5,676 nucleotides of DNA, taken from NCBI GenBank assembly GCA_018056145.1, contig JAGPGE010000424.1:1-5676 (forward strand), in the 5' to 3' direction. This stretch comes from Armatimonadota bacterium (GTDB lineage: Bacteria; Armatimonadota; Zipacnadia; Zipacnadales; JABUFB01). The notes beneath the pieces are model-generated. The model worked only from the letters and a program-made list of their open reading frames with translations. It was not told the DNA's origin and did no database searches. The position numbers and the translations under genes were made by a program. Position 1 is the first letter of the stretch. Each line of letters starts with the position of its first letter. This document shows, in pieces, positions 1 through 5,676 of the stretch.

Positions 1-156
1 TTCCAGTATCCCACGGGTGGCAGGGAGGCCATCGAGATGGCGTTGAAGATTCTTGCGGGGGAAGACGTGCCGAAGAACATCACCCTCGGTACCCGCAAGT
101 TCACGCCGGCTAACGTGAAATCGGGCGGCGAAGAGATCCCGGCGCCGGAGGGGTAG
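1..156 (+). CDS. Sugar ABC transporter substrate-binding protein, C-terminal fragment
   Basis: This is the 3' end of a gene that begins outside the window; frame 1 is open from base 1 to a TAG at 154-156 and gives 51 residues. The fragment contains YPTGGREAIEMALKILAGE, followed by VPKNITLGTRKFTPANV. That is the typical last helix and closing strand of RbsB/XylF-type periplasmic binding proteins (Peripla_BP_4 family), where 'GG.EAI..A..LL.GE.VPK...L.TR..T..NV' is common. Members of this family bind a monosaccharide or short sugar in the periplasm and deliver it to an ABC permease. The last residues (GGEEIPAPEG) are a short polar tail. The ligand cannot be inferred because the binding-cleft residues lie upstream of the window. 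No permease gene follows, so this is the last gene of its transcription unit or stands alone. The family assignment rests on recalled consensus and a short fragment. Confidence 0.8.
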   Translation, partial: FQYPTGGREAIEMALKILAGEDVPKNITLGTRKFTPANVKSGGEEIPAPEG

Positions 157-186
157 CGCACGCCTGCCACCGGTGTGAGATGGTCG

Positions 187-217
187 TTGACAGGGCCTGC
201 GGCAGGACGGAAACAAT
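187..217 (+). promoter_or_regulatory. Possible sigma-70-type promoter for the GH116-type gene
   Basis: A perfect TTGACA lies at 187-192, unusual in DNA this GC-rich. The best -10 candidate is AACAAT at 212-217 (4 of 6 matches to TATAAT), but the spacing is 19 nt, longer than the optimal 17. If used, transcription would start near 224 and leave a leader of about 240 nt before the ATG at 468. That leader would contain all three hairpin structures described for this gap. The weak -10 and long spacing keep this tentative. Confidence 0.3.
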
Positions 218-231
218 GCGGCCCGGGACGA

Positions 232-259
232 GTGCACCACGCGGGGCGTGGTGTGGCAC
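232..259 (+). terminator. GC-rich hairpin, possible end of transporter transcript
   Basis: CACCACGC (235-242) pairs perfectly with GCGTGGTG (246-253) around a 3-nt GGG loop. Three more pairs (232-234 with 257-259) extend the stem past a 3-nt bulge. The hairpin begins 75 nt after the stop codon of the sugar-binding protein gene, a reasonable place for a transcript end. No T-run follows, so it is not a classical intrinsic terminator. It could instead stabilise the mRNA 3' end, or act in the leader of the downstream gene if the 187-217 promoter is real. Confidence 0.35.
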
Positions 260-280
260 CCGTTCGCGTCGCGCCCGGCA

Positions 281-336
281 GTGGGGGACTGAAATCCGTC
301 CCCGCGTCTCACTCGGGGGACGGTGTCTGTACCCAC
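281..336. repeat. REPIN-like inverted repeat pair (two palindromic half-units)
   Basis: Two similar palindromic units face each other. The left unit is GGGGAC-8 nt-GTCCCC (284-303). The right unit is GGGGAC-7 nt-GTaCCC (316-334). The reverse complement of the left unit aligns with the right one: both share GGGGACGG, a T-rich middle, then GT.CCC and a final CAC. The outer ends also match (GTGGG 281-285 with CCCAC 332-336), so the element can fold into one long imperfect hairpin. Within it, CCGTCCCC (296-303) pairs over 8 bp with GGGGACGG (316-323). Two roughly 20-nt palindromes in inverted orientation is the architecture of REPINs mobilised by RAYT (TnpA_REP) transposases. GGGGACgGTGTCTGTCCCC-like units are, from memory, frequent in several bacterial genomes. 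No second copy lies in this window, so repeat status is unproven. Confidence 0.5.
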
Positions 337-370
337 TGCTCCGGCCCGGTCTTCTCCGAAGCGACTAGAG

Positions 371-392
371 GCACCGGTTCGCAACCGCGTGC
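371..392 (+). repeat. Hairpin in the leader of the GH116-type gene
   Basis: GCAC (371-374) pairs with GTGC (389-392), and CGGTT (375-379) pairs with AACCG (383-387) around a CGC loop. C388 is the single bulged base. The result is a 9-bp stem with one bulge, ending 62 nt before the ribosome binding site. No T-run follows and no known riboswitch consensus is recognised. It may stabilise the mRNA leader, or may simply reflect high GC content. Confidence 0.3.
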
Positions 393-454
393 GCCGTCTG
401 TTGGGCGGACATCCGTGGCCCGAGGTCTTCCCGCCGTTTTCTCCCCGAATCCCC

Positions 455-459
455 GGAGG
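455..459 (+). promoter_or_regulatory. Ribosome binding site of the GH116-type gene
   Basis: A full GGAGG lies 8 nt upstream of the ATG at 468. Together with the signal peptide that begins at that codon, it fixes the start. Confidence 0.8.
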
Positions 460-467
460 CGAGACAC

Positions 468-3400
468 ATGACACGCCGCGCCTTGCTCACCCTCTGCGCC
501 CTCGTCGCGGCCAGTGCTCTTGCCACTCCCGTCTTTTCCCAGTGCGCCTGCGAGGGCTCCAATGCCCAGGAGTTCCTGGCGCAACTGGCCCAAGCGAGCA
601 CGCCCCTTGCCACCCCTGTGCAGTCAGACGATCAGTCCCCCGGCAGCCCCTGGGAAGCCCCCTGGAGCGCCGGAGCCAACGCTGACAGGCCTCCGACACG
701 CCCCCGGGAGCGCTGGCTGGGCTCTTGGCCCCGGCAGGCTCCGCGCACATACCGCGGCGCCAACCTGGAGTACGTGCTCATGCCCATCGGCGGCATCGGC
801 ACGGGCACGATCTGGCTGGACGGTCAGGGCCGCCTCGCGGTCTGGCAGGTGTTCAACAACTACGACGAGCGCCCCGTGCGCGACACGTTTTTCGCGATCC
901 GCGCTGAAGCGGAGGGTTCCGAGCCAGTGGTGCGCTGCCTACAGACTGTGGGCAGGCCGGCGTTCGCGCCCATGCAGTCGCTCGAGTACGAGGGCGGCTA
1001 CCCTATCGCTCGCCTGCGGTTCAGTGACCCGGCGCTGCCTGTGCGGGTGACGCTCGAAGCGTACAACCCGATGATCCCCACCGATGCCGCGAACTCCGCG
1101 TTGCCGTGCGCGATCTTCCGCGTCACGGCAAGCAATGACAGTGACCGCCCGGTGTCCACCTCAGTACTCGCCAGTCTGGCCAATGCTCTCCCGCCACTGG
1201 ACCGTGCCGGCTTCGCGGCGCCGGGCGCTGTGCCAGCCTTTGCTTTCGACGAGAGAGGATACCACGGAGTGTTCATCCACCCGGGCGCGCATGGACTCGC
1301 CCCAGGGCAGTTCCGTGTGCGCGAAATCTACGGCAGGGCGCTTCCCGAGCCGCCGATCCTATGGGTTGATGGTCTCTCACGGCCTGACGGTTCTGTCGAG
1401 GACCGCGCGCGCTTCGAAGAGCGCATCGGCCAACTGGCCCAGGCAATGCGCGAAGGCAGCCCCGTGGTGATCTCGGGCATCGGCGCGGATTTCCCCCGGC
1501 TCCTGCAACGGGTGCAGGAGGAGGAGCGCGCCCTGGGGATGGAAGTCTTCGAGGACTTCGAGGGCGGCTCGTATGAGGGCTGGACCGTCACCGGCGATGC
1601 CTTCGGCAAAGCGCCCGCGGGCGGAACCACCGGCGGACAGCAAGCCGTGAGCGGCTTCCTGGGCGGGGGGCTGGTCAACACCTTCCAGCCCAATGACCAG
1701 CCGCGGGGCAAGGCGGTGTCGAAGCCCTTCACGATCCGCAAGCCCTGGATCGGCTTCCTCATCGGCGGCGGCGCACACGCGAATCAGACCTGCATCAACC
1801 TGCGCATCGGCGACGAGATCGTCCGCACCGCAACCGGGAAGAATGACGAGAAGCTGGAGCCCGCCTGGTGGGATGCGCGCGACCTGCAGGGCCGCGAGGC
1901 GGTCTTCGAGATCGTGGATGCGAACTCCGGCGGCTGGGGCCACATCAACATCGACCACATCTTTTTCAGCAATACTCGCTCCGACGAGGTCCTGCGCCAG
2001 GACCGCGCCTATCCCCTGCTGACAGGCGCGCTGGGCTGGCTGTCTGATGCCGCAACCACCGCGCAGGCGGCGGCGATAACCCCGCAGCCGGGCCTGCCCT
2101 CGGCTGACAAGCTACAGGCGTGGCGTCCGACGGAATGCATGAGCGTTGATCCCGAACGCGCCGCCGAGAGTGGCTTCCAGCCCATCGCCACTGATGCCAG
2201 CGGCAAGGCGGTGGTCCTCTCGGGCAAGCTGGGCAAGGCTCCCGCAGTGGTCTGCCTCGCCGCCCAGCCACCGGATGACTGGGTCAAAGCGATGCTCGAA
2301 ACCGCCCGGGGCGTCCCCATGGGGCAGGCCGAGTGGCTGGTGCCGGCATCCCCGGACTACGGATCCATGGCGCTTGCTTCCCCGGACCCGGAAGCCGCCG
2401 CGGGACTATGGGTTGAGGGTCGCCTGATGGTACACGACTTCGCCAGCGCGGGCGCCGTCCGGCGTCCGCAGATCGCTGCGGGCAACGCGGCAGTTGCGGT
2501 GCCTTTCAAGCTCGCGCCCGGTGAAGCGCGCACGGCCACCTTCGTCATCACCTGGCACTTCCCCAATGTCTCCCGCCTCGGCGGGCATGAGGGCAACCTG
2601 TACAGCCGCCGGTTCGGGGACGCCGGACAGGTTGCGCGGTACGTCTGCGAGAACGCCGATGCGCTGTGGGAACGCACCGACCTGTACCAGCGCACCATGT
2701 ACGAATCTAACCTGCCCGAGTCCTGGCTCGATGCCATGACCTCGCAGTCGGTGATCTTCCGCGGGCCCACAACCTGGTGGGCGGAGGACGGGTATTTCGG
2801 GGGCTTCGAGGGCTCCTACGGCTGCTGTCCCCTCAACTGCACCCACGTCTGGAACTACGCCCAGAGCCATGCCCGGCTGTTCCCGGAGATCGGCCGGAAC
2901 ATGCGGCAGTCCGACTTGCTGGTGTACATGCGCGACACAGGCGAGACATCCCACCGCCAGCATGGCCCGCACGGGGCGTTCATCGACGGCCAGTGCGCGG
3001 CCATTGTTGAGGTCCTGCGCGAGCACCAGATGAGCGCCGACGACCGATTCCTGCGCAGCGTCTGGCCCGCCTTGCAGAAAGCCATGGACTGGCTGATCGA
3101 GCGCATCGACGCCGACCGCGACGGCGTGCCTTCGGGGCAGCAGCCCAACACCTACGACTGCAATGTCTCGGGCGCGAACACCTTCATCGGCTCCCAGTAC
3201 CTGGCGGCTCTCGCGGCGGCGGAGCAGCTTGCCCTTGACATGGACGAGCCCGAGGTCGCCGAAACCTGGAAGGCTGTGCGCGAAGCGGGCATGCGCAACC
3301 AGAACGAGTTCTTGTGGAACGGGGAGTACTACATCCAGAAGCCCGACGCAAAGCCGCTGCACGACTACGGCCCCGGATGCCACAGCGACCAGCTTCTGGG

Positions 3401-4184
3401 GCAATGGTGGGCACACCAGCTCGGTCTGGGGCACCTGTATCCGCCGGACCGGGTGAGGAGCGCCCTGAGGGCAATTGTGTGCAACAACTTTCGCGAGAGC
3501 TTCGTGGGGGTCGAGCAGCGCCCGCGCCGGTACGTGCTGGACGACGCATCCGGCCTGCTCATGTGCACCTGGCCCAAAGGTGGCCGGCCCGACCCCTTCA
3601 TCATCTACGCCGATGAGGTCTGGACGGGTATCGAGTACTCCACCGCGGGCTTGCTCATCTCGGAGGGTATGATCGAGGAGGCGGACAGAATCGTCTCGGC
3701 GGCGCGGTCACGTTACGACGGCAGACGGCGGGATGGCCTCAACAGCGGGCCGGGCGGCAATCCCTTCAATGAGCTGGAATGTGGCAAGTTCTATGCCCGG
3801 GCCATGAGTTCGTGGGGGCTGCTCATCGCCGCGCAGGGGCTGGTCCTCGACGGGCCGGCCGGGATCATCGGCCTCAAGCCCCGGTGGCAGCCCGAAGATC
3901 ACCGGAGCTTCTTCACCGCGCCCGAGGGCTGGGGATTGTTCGTCCAGAAACGCGACGGCAACCGCCAGACGGAACGCATCGAACTGCGCCACGGAAAGCT
4001 GCGGGTCTCACGGCTCCTCTTCGAACTACCGGCGGAAGCGGGAGAGCCGTCCGGGGCCGTGACCGTCAGCGGGGTGACCGTGCCCTGTGAGGTGAAGCGC
4101 GACGGCCGTCAGGTAATGCTGGAACTCGGCGAGGCGCAGATTGTCGCGGAACCGGGGGTGCTGGAGGTAGAGCTGGGGTGGTAG
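468..4184 (+). CDS. Secreted GH116/DUF608-type glycoside hydrolase with inserted levanase-type module
   Basis: Predicted exported retaining glycoside hydrolase of the GH116 (GBA2/bacterial beta-glucosidase) type, 1238 residues; recalled bacterial GH116 enzymes are nearer 800. Residues 1-24 are a Sec signal peptide (MTRRALLTL.., likely cut after VFS). Residues 25-95 are a Pro-rich linker. The N-terminal beta-sandwich starts near 95 with the hallmark PIGGIGTG (106-113), is interrupted at about 276-630, and resumes to about 700 (WHFPN 696-700). The (alpha/alpha)6 catalytic domain (DUF608) spans about 750-1130. Candidate nucleophile is E781 in FEGSYGCCPLNCTHVWNY; candidate acid/base is D897 in NTYDCNVSG, by analogy with E441/D593 of TxGH116. 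NPFNELECGKFYARAM (1098-1113) matches the glucose-binding segment; E1102 and R1111 keep its 9-residue spacing. Residues 1130-1238 form a beta-rich tail. The Asp of the family's nucleophile region (D452) appears as His/Thr here. Probable substrate is a beta-glucoside or related glycoside, released sugar going to the upstream transporter. Family call is strong; specificity is unknown. Confidence 0.85.
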   Translation: MTRRALLTLCALVAASALATPVFSQCACEGSNAQEFLAQLAQASTPLATPVQSDDQSPGSPWEAPWSAGANADRPPTRPRERWLGSWPRQAPRTYRGANLEYVLMPIGGIGTGTIWLDGQGRLAVWQVFNNYDERPVRDTFFAIRAEAEGSEPVVRCLQTVGRPAFAPMQSLEYEGGYPIARLRFSDPALPVRVTLEAYNPMIPTDAANSALPCAIFRVTASNDSDRPVSTSVLASLANALPPLDRAGFAAPGAVPAFAFDERGYHGVFIHPGAHGLAPGQFRVREIYGRALPEPPILWVDGLSRPDGSVEDRARFEERIGQLAQAMREGSPVVISGIGADFPRLLQRVQEEERALGMEVFEDFEGGSYEGWTVTGDAFGKAPAGGTTGGQQAVSGFLGGGLVNTFQPNDQPRGKAVSKPFTIRKPWIGFLIGGGAHANQTCINLRIGDEIVRTATGKNDEKLEPAWWDARDLQGREAVFEIVDANSGGWGHINIDHIFFSNTRSDEVLRQDRAYPLLTGALGWLSDAATTAQAAAITPQPGLPSADKLQAWRPTECMSVDPERAAESGFQPIATDASGKAVVLSGKLGKAPAVVCLAAQPPDDWVKAMLETARGVPMGQAEWLVPASPDYGSMALASPDPEAAAGLWVEGRLMVHDFASAGAVRRPQIAAGNAAVAVPFKLAPGEARTATFVITWHFPNVSRLGGHEGNLYSRRFGDAGQVARYVCENADALWERTDLYQRTMYESNLPESWLDAMTSQSVIFRGPTTWWAEDGYFGGFEGSYGCCPLNCTHVWNYAQSHARLFPEIGRNMRQSDLLVYMRDTGETSHRQHGPHGAFIDGQCAAIVEVLREHQMSADDRFLRSVWPALQKAMDWLIERIDADRDGVPSGQQPNTYDCNVSGANTFIGSQYLAALAAAEQLALDMDEPEVAETWKAVREAGMRNQNEFLWNGEYYIQKPDAKPLHDYGPGCHSDQLLGQWWAHQLGLGHLYPPDRVRSALRAIVCNNFRESFVGVEQRPRRYVLDDASGLLMCTWPKGGRPDPFIIYADEVWTGIEYSTAGLLISEGMIEEADRIVSAARSRYDGRRRDGLNSGPGGNPFNELECGKFYARAMSSWGLLIAAQGLVLDGPAGIIGLKPRWQPEDHRSFFTAPEGWGLFVQKRDGNRQTERIELRHGKLRVSRLLFELPAEAGEPSGAVTVSGVTVPCEVKRDGRQVMLELGEAQIVAEPGVLEVELGW
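1545..1973 (+). other. Levanase-type beta-sandwich module embedded in the GH116-type protein
   Basis: Residues 360-502 of the 1238-residue enzyme form a self-contained module: VFEDFEGGSYEGWTVTGDAFG at the start, then VSGFLGGGLVNTF, then IGFLIGGGAHANQTCINLRI, DEIVRTATG and finally GGWGHINIDHI. These blocks, in this order, are familiar from the C-terminal part of many GH32 levanase/fructanase-like proteins and other secreted proteins of Planctomycetes and Bacteroidetes, where the module is thought to be a non-catalytic carbohydrate-binding or spacer beta-sandwich. Here it sits inside the N-terminal region of a GH116-type enzyme. The module identity is recalled from family consensus; a binding role is inferred. 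Confidence 0.75.
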
Positions 4185-4278
4185 GTGGAGACGGCGCCCA
4201 GAGTACTGCCCCAACTGCGCCGGGGAAACTGGTGCGCATCCTTCGCCCAAGAACGCCGCCGTCCACATCGGCCTTCCG
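4185..4278. other. Convergent intergenic gap between the two hydrolase genes
   Basis: The 94-bp gap separates the TAG of the plus-strand GH116-type gene from the TAG of the minus-strand GH-A-like gene. GTGGA-ga-CGGCG (4185-4196) can pair with CGCCG-TCCAC (4257-4266) as a 10-bp bulged stem, but the loop is about 60 nt and no T-run flanks it on either strand. Any shared bidirectional termination here is therefore only a possibility, and no clear intrinsic terminator is seen. Confidence 0.3.
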
Positions 4279-5250
4279 CTATCCTCCATTCACCATCCCC
4301 GGTTCAGTGCTTCTCAGCCAGTCCGCCAGCCACGCGTTGACCGGCTCGGTGTCGAAGGATGACCAGCCCTCGGCATTCCCGGACTGGAACAGCGTGGCGC
4401 CCAGGACATACGGGTCTTCGCGCAGGCGGGCGTCGAACCATTTGAGCCAGTTCTTGAACTTCGCTGCATCGCCACGCGCCTGCCAGCCGTCTTCCCGCGG
4501 GTTGCCCCGGAAATCGATGCCCGCTTCGGTGATGATCAGCGGCATCTTCGCCAGTTCCGGGTGCTTGTCGACGAGCATGCCATGGAGCATCCGGTAGCGC
4601 AGCGAGGTCCATATCTCCTGCGCCATGTCAGTGCCGTAAGCCAGGGAATATGCGTGGTAGCTCCAGCAGCCCTTCACCTTGTGGGCCGCGAGCAGGCCGG
4701 GCGCGAAGGCCAGCATCTTCTCGCGAATCTCATCCGGCGTGCCCGGCGGATTGCCCACCGGGATGTTGGAGATGCATGGGCGGAAGCCGGCCCGCGCGAT
4801 GAGTGGCGCGAGGGTCTGCCAGAAGCGCGCCATCCAACGGGCGGTCTCCACCGATTCCCAGATGGGATACGGCTCGCACTCATTGGGGCCTTCGACGTAA
4901 TCGATCAGCGCCCGGTCTTCCGGCGCGAGGCGGTCCAGCGCGGGCTTTAATGCCGTCTCCCAGTAGTCTCTCCCGGACGCTGCCGGGTCCGCGTCGCGCG
5001 GGTACGAGTGCTGCGTGTAGATGCGCAGTACCGTGACGCCCTGCGGGTGTCGGGACTTGTAGTCACGCAGCGCTTCGAGCATCGGCTCGTGCAGGTCCAG
5101 CACCTTGAGCACGCGAGGGCCGGCAGCCACAACCTGCCGCGCGCCCGGCGTGTAACTGTTGATCAGATGCAGGCTGATCTTCGACGCCGAAAGGTCAGCG
5201 CACGCCGGGAGAGCTGCGAGTACAACTGCAAACGCCAGGGCCGCACGCAT
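4279..5250 (-). CDS. Exported clan GH-A-like glycoside hydrolase, family unassigned
   Basis: The 323-residue protein has an N-terminal export signal (MRAALAFAVVLAALPAC) and the layout of a clan GH-A (beta/alpha)8 glycosidase. GPNE at 121-124 fits the strand-4 Asn-Glu acid/base motif. YHAY is at 198-201. TEAG at 241-244, preceded by hydrophobic PLII, fits the strand-7 nucleophile. FQSGNAEGWSSFD (288-300) fits strand 8 with its active-site Trp. The two Glu are 118 residues apart, and the length suits a bare catalytic barrel. I cannot place it in a numbered GH family; GH5-, GH39- or GH53-like relatives are possible. The signal ends in LPAC (14-17), so it may be a lipoprotein, although Pro before the Ala is atypical; cleavage after ACA is the alternative. 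I chose the ATG at 5250 because GGAG (5260-5263) lies 9 nt upstream and the signal peptide starts there. A GTG at 5280 would add ten residues and overlap the preceding stop as GTGA, but lacks a spaced ribosome site. Confidence 0.7.
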   Translation of the reverse strand: MRAALAFAVVLAALPACADLSASKISLHLINSYTPGARQVVAAGPRVLKVLDLHEPMLEALRDYKSRHPQGVTVLRIYTQHSYPRDADPAASGRDYWETALKPALDRLAPEDRALIDYVEGPNECEPYPIWESVETARWMARFWQTLAPLIARAGFRPCISNIPVGNPPGTPDEIREKMLAFAPGLLAAHKVKGCWSYHAYSLAYGTDMAQEIWTSLRYRMLHGMLVDKHPELAKMPLIITEAGIDFRGNPREDGWQARGDAAKFKNWLKWFDARLREDPYVLGATLFQSGNAEGWSSFDTEPVNAWLADWLRSTEPGMVNGG

Positions 5251-5259
5251 GCTGACCAT

Positions 5260-5263
5260 CTCC
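5260..5263 (-). promoter_or_regulatory. Ribosome binding site deciding the GH-A-like start
   Basis: On the minus strand GGAG (within TTGGAG) precedes the ATG at 5250-5248 by 9 nt. This favours that start over the in-frame GTG at 5280 and the ATG at 5259. It lies within the 26-bp spacer after the stop of the upstream beta-helix gene. Confidence 0.6.
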
Positions 5264-5276
5264 AACCGAGCTGCGC

Positions 5277-5676
5277 TCACTCCGGGATTACCTTCGGCTC
5301 CGCGCCGTGAGCGTTGTCGAACACCCGGGTCTGCTTGCCGGCGCGAACAGCCTTGGCCGGCGTGTCATGCAAGGGAAACCAGTTGTGGTACACATCGCAG
5401 GTCTCTTCGGGCGTTCCGCGGATGGCGATGGGTGTCTGGGGCGCCCGGAAGGTGTTGTTGTAAATCTCAATGCGCGTGCCCGCGATGTCCGTGCCGTCAT
5501 TCCTGTCACGGCCGCCGTGCATGTCGAAACAGTGGCTCAGGGAGGTGCCGAGTTCCACGTTGTTCCGGGCGATGTAACTGTTGCCCGGCGCGCCCGTTCC
5601 GGCTATGGAATGGCGGTTGAAGTCGAACAGGTTGAACTCAATCAGCGAAGACGAGACACCGTGGGAAATGCCGTAC
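5277..5676 (-). CDS. Right-handed parallel beta-helix protein, C-terminal fragment
   Basis: The minus-strand frame is open from the window edge to a TGA at 5279-5277 and gives 132 residues; the true start is outside the window. The GTG at 5558 is an internal Val, because homologous-looking sequence continues upstream of it. Short repeated beta-strand and Asn-turn units are visible: SSLIEFNLFDFN, GNSYIARNNVE, GTRIEIYNNTF and CDVYHNWF. These are typical of pectate-lyase-like PbH1 repeats (Beta_helix family). Between them lies a His/Asp-rich stretch, SHCFDMHGGRDRNDGTDIAG. It looks like a conserved loop of this subfamily and could bind a metal or substrate, which is inference. Such proteins are usually secreted polysaccharide lyases, hydrolases or surface proteins; the fragment does not show which. 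The stop is 26 bp upstream of the favoured ATG of the GH-A-like gene, indicating one operon and a shared substrate. Confidence 0.75.
   Translation of the reverse strand, partial: YGISHGVSSSLIEFNLFDFNRHSIAGTGAPGNSYIARNNVELGTSLSHCFDMHGGRDRNDGTDIAGTRIEIYNNTFRAPQTPIAIRGTPEETCDVYHNWFPLHDTPAKAVRAGKQTRVFDNAHGAEPKVIPE

Noticed and set aside
396..410. Small hairpin GTCTG/CGGAC in the leader
   Set aside because: Only five pairs including a G-T wobble, expected by chance in GC-rich DNA.
175..471. Short plus-strand frames across the 157-467 gap as possible small genes
   Set aside because: No ribosome site precedes their starts, no domain is recognisable, and they run through the inverted repeats. The longest ends inside the start of the GH116-type gene.
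528..545. Lipoprotein signal on the GH116-type protein (Cys26 after FSQ)
   Set aside because: Gln directly before the Cys does not fit a lipobox; cleavage after VFS by signal peptidase I is more likely.
514..1050. A 178-codon plus-strand frame overlapping the start of the GH116-type gene
   Set aside because: It is out of frame with the signal peptide and PIGGIGTG motif, and its translation is Ala/Arg/Ser/Pro-rich low-complexity sequence typical of a shadow frame.
1377..1958. A 193-codon minus-strand open frame opposite the inserted module
   Set aside because: The plus-strand translation carries clear family motifs here. The antisense product has none and is explained by GC-rich codon use.
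2406..3434. A 342-codon open frame on the minus strand opposite the GH116-type gene
   Set aside because: It lies entirely antisense to the conserved catalytic domain. Its translation shows no recognisable domain, and long antisense frames are expected in GC-rich coding DNA.
4185..4266. Intrinsic bidirectional terminator between the convergent genes
   Set aside because: The only extended pairing has a 2-nt bulge and a loop of about 60 nt with no T-run on either strand, so it does not meet the usual terminator form.
1..5676. CRISPR array, tRNA or rRNA, insertion sequence or toxin-antitoxin pair
   Set aside because: I saw no regularly spaced repeats, no tRNA- or rRNA-like sequence, and no transposase or small toxin-like gene on either strand.

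Overview
The window is GC-rich DNA from a bacterium. It reads as a fragment of a carbohydrate-use locus: the end of a sugar-transporter binding protein, a large exported glycoside hydrolase, a smaller exported clan GH-A-like hydrolase and the end of a right-handed beta-helix protein. The mix of a secreted GH116-type enzyme, a levanase-type 'FEDFEGG' module, a beta-helix protein and an RbsB-like transporter suits Planctomycetota, Armatimonadota or related free-living polysaccharide degraders. That assignment is an inference from gene content; there is no rRNA or marker gene here.

Layout. Positions 1-156 (+) are the last 51 codons of a periplasmic sugar-binding protein. Positions 157-467 are a 311-bp gap with no convincing gene but much secondary structure: a possible promoter with a perfect TTGACA box, a strong GC-rich hairpin (232-259), a 56-bp inverted-repeat unit resembling a REPIN (281-336) and a further hairpin (371-392). 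Positions 468-4184 (+) encode a 1238-residue exported GH116/DUF608-type enzyme with a levanase-type beta-sandwich module embedded in its N-terminal half. A 94-bp convergent gap follows. On the minus strand, a beta-helix protein (5676 down to 5277, N-terminus outside the window) is followed by a 323-residue exported protein with the Asn-Glu and Thr-Glu motifs of clan GH-A hydrolases (5250 down to 4279). These two probably form an operon.

The likely theme is extracytoplasmic breakdown of a glycoside or polysaccharide (both complete enzymes carry export signals) and uptake of the released sugar by the ABC transporter whose binding protein ends at the left edge. The substrate cannot be read from the sequence. 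The points most worth following up are the domain insertion and altered active-site motif in the GH116-type enzyme, the unassigned GH-A-like protein, and the REPIN-like element in the leader of the large gene.
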